DNA from: Ignavibacteriota bacterium
GTDB lineage: Bacteria > Bacteroidota > Ignavibacteria > Palsa-1295
NCBI GenBank assembly: GCA_025357895.1
Contig: JANYLL010000166.1
Location: 1-11,916 of the forward strand
DNA: 11,916 bases
Direction of reading: 5' to 3'
The position numbers and the translations under genes are program-made. Positions 6,775-11,916 of this stretch are shown one piece after another (positions within the stretch are counted from its first letter, which is position 1; every line of letters starts with the position of its first letter). The notes under the pieces were generated by a model. It worked only from the letters and a program-made list of their open reading frames with translations. It made no database searches and had not been told where the DNA came from.

Positions 6775-7713
6775 ATGGGACTTGCGCGAAGGATCGGAAT
6801 ACTCAGTGCGGCGATCTTTTTTGCGCTGCTCTTATGGTCATACGTACATCTTTCTTCCTCGTATGAAGTTGATATGGATCTCCCTCTGGAAATCACTTCC
6901 CCAACAGGATTTGCAGTTGCTACTGAACTTCCCGAACGTATACATGCTCGATTTAGCGGCATAGGCTGGCGCTTAATGTTGATGAACTTCAGACGTAATT
7001 CAGGATTCAAACTCGATCTTAGCGAACGTGATACGAAGGAACTTACGATCGGAAAATTCTTTATAACGAAGGAAGACCTTGCCGCTTCATCCACCATTCC
7101 GAGCGAGGTGAAACTTGTAAAGATCATTCCCGACTCACTTGGCATTCAGTTCTCTCGTGAGATGACGAAACGTGTTCCCGTCGATCTGCGGCTGGATATA
7201 ACTCCGGCAAGCGGATATGCAATTGTCGGTGATCCGCTGATCTCACCTGTGCAAATAACGGTGAAAGGTTCGAGCATCATGCTTGATTCACTTCGCGCAT
7301 TCCCCACGAAAATTTTGAAAATTCATAATGTTCGTGAGTCCTTTACAAAAACTCTCGAACTATCGGACACGCTAAAAGATGAGATAACTTCGCGCTCTGT
7401 AGCAACGATCACTGTGCACATCGGCATTGAGGCAATTGCCGAACGGACTTTTAAGGATATTCCTGTATCAGTCGAAGCATTGCCGCTGAACAGGGATTTG
7501 CTGCTTAGCCCGGGAAGTTTAGCCGTTACACTTCGCGGCGGAGTCGATCAACTTGCAAAGCTCGATCCGATGACCGTTCATGCAAAAGTTATTTATGATG
7601 CATTGCGGTTCGATTCGCTTTCCGTCATTAAGCCAATTATTGAAGCACCGAAGGGAATTGAAGTGTTGTCAACTGAACCGGCAGAATTAAAATTTGTTGT
7701 AAGAAAAAAATAA
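6775..7713 (+). CDS. YbbR-like domain protein, membrane-anchored
   Basis: The protein has 312 residues. One N-terminal membrane segment (about 7-24, RIGILSAAIFFALLLWSY) is followed by an extracytoplasmic part made of about three beta-rich YbbR-like repeats: roughly 30-115 (with LPERIHARFSGIGW), 125-205 (RVPVDLRLDITPASGYAIVG ... VQITVKGSSIMLDSL) and 215-312 (TFKDIPVSVEAL ... LAVTLRGGVDQLAKL). The best-known YbbR protein, CdaR, regulates the c-di-AMP synthase CdaA, but no cdaA is seen here and many FCB-group YbbR proteins lie elsewhere, so that role is not implied. There is no Shine-Dalgarno; the ATG is chosen because the membrane segment starts at once and it is the first in-frame start after the hairpin. 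It is co-oriented with the cassette but separated from it by the hairpin, so probably a separate unit. Confidence 0.8.
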   Translation: MGLARRIGILSAAIFFALLLWSYVHLSSSYEVDMDLPLEITSPTGFAVATELPERIHARFSGIGWRLMLMNFRRNSGFKLDLSERDTKELTIGKFFITKEDLAASSTIPSEVKLVKIIPDSLGIQFSREMTKRVPVDLRLDITPASGYAIVGDPLISPVQITVKGSSIMLDSLRAFPTKILKIHNVRESFTKTLELSDTLKDEITSRSVATITVHIGIEAIAERTFKDIPVSVEALPLNRDLLLSPGSLAVTLRGGVDQLAKLDPMTVHAKVIYDALRFDSLSVIKPIIEAPKGIEVLSTEPAELKFVVRKK

Positions 7714-7744
7714 TTCTTACTTATTAATATATTTTCTGTTAGGA

Positions 7745-7858
7745 TGTCATTGCGAGGAGTTGCTAAGCAACGACGAAGCAATCTAAGATCCTGAAATTTG
7801 TTATATGCTTGAAATTTTAATCTTGTTTCGTCGGCCTAAAGCCCTACACGCAATGACA
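7745..7858. mobile_element. MITE-like or REP-like palindromic repeat, 114 bases
   Basis: The ends are perfect 10-base inverted repeats, TGTCATTGCG (7745-7754) and CGCAATGACA (7849-7858). A second inner pair reads CGACGAAGCAATC near 7771-7783 against a close reverse complement at 7819-7833 (AATCTTGTTTCGTCG). The GTCATTGCGAGGAG...CGAAGCAATCT wording resembles a palindromic repeat seen in intergenic regions of many unrelated bacteria. It has no coding capacity and fills most of the 174-base gap between the YbbR-domain and M20 genes. No clear target-site duplication is visible. It may also work as a bidirectional terminator or mRNA stabiliser. Confidence 0.7.
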
Positions 7859-7887
7859 GTTTAGAAAGTTTCGGAATACTTAAATTA

Positions 7888-9069
7888 ATGCAATTACAAG
7901 AAAAGATAAAGCAGCTTGCAGATAAATATTTCGATGAAGTAGTAAAACTTCGCCGCACTATTCATGCGAATCCTGAACTTGCCTTCGAAGAACATGAGAC
8001 TTCTAAGCTGGTTGCAGATACTTTGGAGAAACAGGGAATTTCTGTTAAACGTGGAGTTGCCAAGACAGGTATTATCGGCACGTTAAAAGGCAATTCGAAA
8101 GGGAAAACAATAGCGCTTCGCAGCGATATGGATGCCCTTCCTATCCTCGAAGCAACCGGACTTCCTTTTGCATCAAAGAATCAAGGGAGGATGCATGCCT
8201 GTGGACATGATGCACATACAGCAATTGGGCTTGGAGCAGCGATGATCCTTTCAGAATTAAAAGATGAATTGCATGGTGAAGTAAGGTTTCTTTTTCAACC
8301 AAGTGAAGAAAAAAATCCGGGCGGCGCACCTTTCATGATCGAAGATGGAGCGCTCGACGGCGTTGACGAAATTTATGGTTTGCACGTCATCGCCCAGCAT
8401 GATGCAGGTACTATCGGCTTCTGCGAAGGCGAGATGATGGCAAGCGCTGATGAACTTTACATCACGATCAAAGGAAGATCCGGTCATGGAGCGCGTCCTC
8501 ATTTTACTGTTGATCCTATTGTGACAAGCGCACAAGTGATTCTTGCATTGCAGACCCTTATCTCACGTAACATTGATCCATTCAAGCAGGGAGTAATTAC
8601 TATTGGTTCGATTCACGGAGGCTTTGCGCCCAATATTATTCCGGAAGATGTAAAGCTCGTCGGCACATTACGTTCGATGACAAAAGAGTGGCGCGAGTAT
8701 GCACATATTCGTGTAAAAGAAATTACCGAAGGCATTTGCTCTGCGATGGGTGCAACATGTGAAGTGCTGATTGATAAAGGCTATCCCGTACTTCGTAACG
8801 AACCATCGAAGACGATCTTTGCCGAAGAATGCGCCAGAGAGCTTTTCGGAAGTGATAATGTATTTCAGGCGGAACGCTTAATGGGCGCCGAGGACTTTGC
8901 GTATTATTTAGAAAAAGTCCCGGGTACATTCTACCGCCTTGGCATTCGTAATCTTAAAAAGGGGATCACTGCCGATATTCATAACGATCATTTTGATATT
9001 GATGAATCGGCACTCAAAACAGGCATAGCTATGCAGGCGTATCTGGCTGTGAAAGCTTTACAACGTTGA
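7888..9069 (+). CDS. M20 family metal-dependent amidohydrolase (hippurate hydrolase / N-acyl-amino-acid deacylase type)
   Basis: The protein has 393 residues, the usual size for M20D peptidase-like amidohydrolases, with no signal peptide, so it is cytoplasmic. It has all the expected motifs: LRSDMDALPI (catalytic Asp82), MHACGHDAHT (metal ligands Cys105 and His107), FQPSEE (general base Glu140, metal ligand Glu141), GLHV (His166), GRSGHGARPH (dimerisation-domain segment, 196-205), LMGAEDFAYY (331-340) and HNDHFDID (His365). Members remove acyl groups from N-acyl amino acids such as hippurate, indole-3-acetyl amino acids or N-acetyl amino acids; the substrate cannot be told from sequence. No Shine-Dalgarno precedes the ATG. 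Neighbours give no pathway hint, so it is probably a stand-alone catabolic or housekeeping enzyme. Confidence 0.95.
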   Translation: MQLQEKIKQLADKYFDEVVKLRRTIHANPELAFEEHETSKLVADTLEKQGISVKRGVAKTGIIGTLKGNSKGKTIALRSDMDALPILEATGLPFASKNQGRMHACGHDAHTAIGLGAAMILSELKDELHGEVRFLFQPSEEKNPGGAPFMIEDGALDGVDEIYGLHVIAQHDAGTIGFCEGEMMASADELYITIKGRSGHGARPHFTVDPIVTSAQVILALQTLISRNIDPFKQGVITIGSIHGGFAPNIIPEDVKLVGTLRSMTKEWREYAHIRVKEITEGICSAMGATCEVLIDKGYPVLRNEPSKTIFAEECARELFGSDNVFQAERLMGAEDFAYYLEKVPGTFYRLGIRNLKKGITADIHNDHFDIDESALKTGIAMQAYLAVKALQR

Positions 9070-9188
9070 TATTGTATTGTTCTAAACCTAGTCGAGAATT
9101 GCAAAGCGACTTTCGGCATAGTGAAAATCCCGTGAATTTATCAAAAGCTAACATTCTATAATTCATCATTAAGAACGAAGCACTTTTC
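9070..9188. other. Intergenic gap without recognisable element
   Basis: These 119 bases lie between the M20 and DUF2723 genes. I see no hairpin, promoter consensus, small ORF with a ribosome binding site or repeat that I can support. Confidence 0.5.
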
Positions 9189-11195
9189 ATGCAAAAGCTT
9201 TTTTCTCGTCCTATCTTCGGCGCTATTTTCGTCTTTCTAATCTCCTTCGTCATCTATTTGCAAACGATGGCGCAGTCTGTTCCCTTCATTGATGGCGGCG
9301 AACTTGCAACGGTTTGCGCAACGCTTGGTATTGCTCACCCTACAGGCTATCCTATTTTCTGCATTATTGGTTTTCTCTTTGCAAATTTGCCTATTGCTTC
9401 AACTGTCATTTTGCGGTTGAATATCATGTCTGCTTTTTTTGTCGCGCTTGGCAGCGGAGCAATGGTATTTTTTATCTCAGAGCTTTATCTCTATTGGTTT
9501 AATAAGAAAAAGGAAAAAGTACAGCAGCAACAGAAAGGGAAGAAGGTTGTTGTAAAACCGGTAGTAATACAAGAGAGCATCACCGAAGAAAAAAAGCAAG
9601 AATCCGTCGCTGCCGGAATTTTTGCCGGACTTGTAATTGCATTCAGCGCAACGTGGTGGGATACATCATCATCTGTTGAAGTCTATCCAATCCACTGCTT
9701 CCTTGTTCCCATTGTACTGACGTTCTTTTTCAGAATGCTGCGGATCGATAAAGAAAAATTCGGAAGAGAGTCATTTCTTTTTGCATTCTTGCTTGGCTTA
9801 AGTTTTTCGAATCACTTAACGACAGTTCTTCTTGCTCCGGCATGTTTGTATATGTTCTTCGCGACTTACGGATTCAGGAAAGATTCTTTTGTTCGCATTG
9901 CAAAACTTGCTCTTCCGTTTGCACTTGGCTTGCTGCCGTATTTATATTTCCCGATCCGCTCTTCGCAATTTCCGCTCATGGATTGGGGGCATCCGGCTAA
10001 TTGGTATTCGTTTTGGAAGCACTTTCGTGGCGGGCAGTATAGCATAATGATGTTTACCAAGGATGCACCGGGGCGCAACTGGCCGTATTTCTGGGGGAAA
10101 TATCCTGAAGAATTTTCTATTCTCGGTCTTGGACTTATCGTAACCGGGCTTTCTGCACTTTTTAATTCATCAGGAAGAGGAAAGGCGCATTTGCTTCCTT
10201 TTATTTTGCTGTTGTTTTTTGGCTGTCTTTTTTGGTCGATCAATTTTGATATTCTCGAGATCAATCCATATTTTCTCACTGCATATATTGCTTCGATCAT
10301 TTCCATGACCTTCGGTATGGTTTGGCTCTACCGATCAGCTAAGGAAAGAAAAAAGGAATATCTCGCATTTATTGCAGCAGTTGCAATAATAGGACTTCAA
10401 CTTTTCACACATTTTAAGGATGTCGATGAAAGCGGAAATTACTTTGTCGAAGATTATACGAAAAATATGCTGCGAAGTCTTCCGAAGGATGCCATCATTT
10501 TTACTTCAAGCTGGGATTTTTGGGCAAGCGGAGCTTTTTATTATCAGCTTGTGGAAAAGATCCGTCCCGATATTTTTGTCATTGATGTTGCTATGCTTCG
10601 GGATAGACCTTGGTACTATAATCACCTCAAGCAAAGATTTCCGGATGTGATGAAACGTGCTGAGCCCGAGCTATCAGCATTCATGGTTCACTTAGTGGAA
10701 TTTGATCGCGGCGAGGACTATGGCGGCGAATCAATTGCCCGAACCTATACAGCATTTACTGAAGCCTTCGTATCCCGAAATCTTGAGCGCCCGATCTTTC
10801 TTTCGCCGGAAGTGATCGTTCAACGTGATCCGCTTTTTGCACCAAGTTTCAAACCTATGGCTGCAGGGCTTGCGTATCGTATTCTTCCGCATGATTCGTT
10901 GCTCGATGTTCCACTTCCGGAACTTCAGTGGAATGATAAAAATTATCGGGCACGAAGTTATTACACCGATAACTCCCGCTGGTTTCAGGCAATGCCGCTT
11001 GCCGATAGAGCACAAAACCTCGTTAAAATGGGACGCCTCGGTGAAGCCAAAAAATTTCTTGATCTTGCAATGAAGCTAGAGCCGGATATGAATGCCGATA
11101 TCGAAAAACTTCACGGTCGCGATCATGATGCAGCGATCCATATTAATGAGCAATTCGGAAGGTTAGAGGAATTCAGAAGATCCTTAGGGAAGTAA
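9189..11195 (+). CDS. DUF2723 membrane protein, GT-C-type glycosyltransferase related to TMEM260
   Basis: The protein has 668 residues. It has many membrane segments in roughly the first 405 residues, starting at about 8-25, then a long extracytoplasmic C-terminal part. The DUF2723 signature is clear: FIDGGELATVCATLGIAHPTGYP (33-55; acidic D35 and E38 in the first outer loop, as in GT-C enzymes), TWWDTSSSVEVYPIH (155-169), FSNHLTTVLLAP (206-217) and LPYLYFPIRSSQFPLMDWG (249-267). A Lys/Gln-rich cytoplasmic insert (about 105-138) separates two membrane segments. The tail (about 430-668) has TSSWDFWASGAFYY and ends in a TPR-like helix pair (KMGRLGEAKKFLDLAMKLEPD). The eukaryotic relative TMEM260 O-mannosylates Ig-like domains; the bacterial acceptors are not known to me. 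Only a weak purine stretch precedes the ATG. The gene converges on a T9SS-secreted protein gene. Confidence 0.88.
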   Translation: MQKLFSRPIFGAIFVFLISFVIYLQTMAQSVPFIDGGELATVCATLGIAHPTGYPIFCIIGFLFANLPIASTVILRLNIMSAFFVALGSGAMVFFISELYLYWFNKKKEKVQQQQKGKKVVVKPVVIQESITEEKKQESVAAGIFAGLVIAFSATWWDTSSSVEVYPIHCFLVPIVLTFFFRMLRIDKEKFGRESFLFAFLLGLSFSNHLTTVLLAPACLYMFFATYGFRKDSFVRIAKLALPFALGLLPYLYFPIRSSQFPLMDWGHPANWYSFWKHFRGGQYSIMMFTKDAPGRNWPYFWGKYPEEFSILGLGLIVTGLSALFNSSGRGKAHLLPFILLLFFGCLFWSINFDILEINPYFLTAYIASIISMTFGMVWLYRSAKERKKEYLAFIAAVAIIGLQLFTHFKDVDESGNYFVEDYTKNMLRSLPKDAIIFTSSWDFWASGAFYYQLVEKIRPDIFVIDVAMLRDRPWYYNHLKQRFPDVMKRAEPELSAFMVHLVEFDRGEDYGGESIARTYTAFTEAFVSRNLERPIFLSPEVIVQRDPLFAPSFKPMAAGLAYRILPHDSLLDVPLPELQWNDKNYRARSYYTDNSRWFQAMPLADRAQNLVKMGRLGEAKKFLDLAMKLEPDMNADIEKLHGRDHDAAIHINEQFGRLEEFRRSLGK

Positions 11196-11228
11196 TTGTA
11201 TTATTCATTCTTTCTGAAGAGGCAAAAT

Positions 11229-11916
11229 TCACCTGCTAATTACCAGACCTTGACTTTCGCCTCCGATCTTCACTACATACTTTCCTGATACAAGAGATTT
11301 TGTATCGAGATGAATGGTATTTATTCCATGAACCATATTTTTTATATCCGATAATTTCCTCACACCTAAGGCATCAAAGATCTCGATGCTGATGCTTTGC
11401 TCTGATGATGAGAGCAAATTGATCTCGATCTCATCCTGCGCAGGATTCGGACGGATGGAGGTGATCTGGAGCGGTGAAATGCCGTTCATATATTTCATCA
11501 CAGTCGAATCACCACATTCCGTGATGAGGGTGAATGTTGCATTGGATGTATCGGCAGAAAGAATGCAGTTCGCGTAATTCGCATCGCCACCATTGAGCTG
11601 CAAGTTGCTCATGATGATGGGAGTTTGTAATGTCTTCGTAACCATCGGCATAAAGTGAAGCGTGGCGACAGGCTTCAGAGAATCGAGCGTCATGTTTATT
11701 CCTCGGATCGTCACCCTCACCCCTGACCCTCTCCCTGAGGGAGAGGGAGTAAGGGTGAGGGCAGCTCCCGGAATGCTTGTGGAAATACTCCGGTAATCCA
11801 AAAGATCAGTATTATAAAGAAGATCGAAGGAGATGCTATCTAAATTTCTGCCTGATATATTCTTATCCGATAGGTAGGAAATATCTACGGATGATCCTGC
11901 CCGAGTTGAATATATA
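11229..11916 (-). CDS. T9SS-secreted protein with cohesin-like segment, C-terminal part (runs off the right edge)
   Basis: The minus-strand frame is open from the window edge to a TGA at 11229-11231, giving 228 visible residues. There is no need to start at the in-frame TTG at 11801, because the frame continues upstream with sensible protein (SSVDISYLSDKNISG, then LDSISFDLLYNTDLLDY). That part, with the following VTIRGINMTLDSLKPVATLHF, reads like a cohesin-like or similar beta-sandwich domain. A Cys pair (NCILSADTSNATFTLITECGDS) follows. The last 80 or so residues are a T9SS type A sorting domain: ITSIRPNPAQDEIEINLL, SIEIFDALGVR, LVSGKYVVKIGG, ending LVISR. A 48-base palindromic repeat is inserted in frame in the cohesin-like segment. 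The overall function depends on the missing N-terminal part. The gene converges on DUF2723 with a 33-base gap. Confidence 0.88.
   Translation of the reverse strand, partial: IYSTRAGSSVDISYLSDKNISGRNLDSISFDLLYNTDLLDYRSISTSIPGAALTLTPSPSGRGSGVRVTIRGINMTLDSLKPVATLHFMPMVTKTLQTPIIMSNLQLNGGDANYANCILSADTSNATFTLITECGDSTVMKYMNGISPLQITSIRPNPAQDEIEINLLSSSEQSISIEIFDALGVRKLSDIKNMVHGINTIHLDTKSLVSGKYVVKIGGESQGLVISR
11714..11761. repeat. GC-rich palindromic repeat inserted in frame in a coding region
   Basis: CCCTCACCCCTGACCCTCTC on one side pairs with the reverse complement GGGAGAGGGAGTAAGGGTGAGGG, with the axis near 11736-11738. The 48-base length is 16 codons exactly, and in the minus frame it adds roughly LTLTPSPSGRGSGVR to the secreted protein without a stop. 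The wording matches a class of palindromic repeats widely dispersed in bacterial intergenic regions. Low-complexity Pro/Ser/Gly/Arg residues in the middle of an otherwise regular beta-sandwich support insertion rather than native sequence. Confidence 0.85.

Noticed and set aside
6714..7145. Minus-strand open frame of 143 codons across the hairpin and the start of the YbbR-domain gene
   Set aside because: It overlaps the real gene, and its C-terminal end is a translation of the AT-rich inverted repeat (Lys/Asn/Leu-rich).
7745..7858. CRISPR repeat or tRNA-like structure
   Set aside because: There is only one nested palindrome, with no regularly spaced repeats, no cloverleaf and no anticodon arm.
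9866..10306. Minus-strand open frame of 146 codons antisense to DUF2723
   Set aside because: It is antisense to conserved membrane segments of a confident gene and has no recognisable features.
11229..11801. Treating the right-edge gene as a complete 190-residue protein starting at TTG 11801
   Set aside because: The frame stays open with protein-like sequence to the window edge, there is no signal peptide at that start, and a T9SS cargo needs one, so it is a 3' fragment.

Overview
The window looks like a chromosomal segment from an uncultured or little-studied member of the FCB superphylum that carries a type IX secretion system (T9SS). The Ignavibacteria/Kapabacteria side of Bacteroidota is my best guess. 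The reasons are two T9SS type A C-terminal sorting domains (ends of the genes at 5013-6680 and 11229-11916), a DUF1800/DUF1501 pair, a DUF2723 membrane glycosyltransferase, moderate-to-low G+C, and several genes without a Shine-Dalgarno sequence. The taxonomic placement is inference; there is no rRNA or marker gene here.

Layout. At the left edge is the 5' part of a divergent rmuC-like gene (minus strand, 1-884). A roughly 150-base divergent intergenic region follows. Next is a tight three-gene plus-strand cassette (1034-6680): a Tat-signal DUF1800 protein, a Sec-signal fibre-like protein with about 17 Asn-Thr-Ala-type repeats ending in a YadA-head-like motif, and a Tat-signal DUF1501 protein with a T9SS sorting domain. 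All three genes have a strong AGGAGG ribosome binding site and gaps of only 30 and 40 bases, so they probably form one transcript. The cassette ends in a 30-base-arm AT-rich hairpin (6680-6767).

The rest of the plus strand looks like a chain of separate genes: a YbbR-domain membrane-anchored protein (6775-7713), a 114-base MITE-like repeat with perfect 10-base terminal inverted repeats (7745-7858), an M20-family amidohydrolase (7888-9069) and a DUF2723 GT-C-type membrane protein (9189-11195). None of these has a recognisable Shine-Dalgarno. At the right edge, converging on DUF2723, is the 3' part of a secreted protein (minus strand, 11229-11916) with a cohesin-like beta-sandwich segment and a T9SS sorting domain. 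Its coding frame carries an in-frame 48-base GC-rich palindromic repeat.

How the genes may work together. The most notable unit is the DUF1800-fibre-DUF1501 cassette. Two folded Tat substrates flank a repetitive surface-fibre candidate, and one Tat substrate also carries a T9SS address. This suggests a cell-surface assembly or modification system of unknown chemistry. DUF2723 proteins are related to TMEM260-type protein O-mannosyltransferases, so the nearby one could glycosylate exported beta-sandwich proteins, but that link is inference from proximity only.
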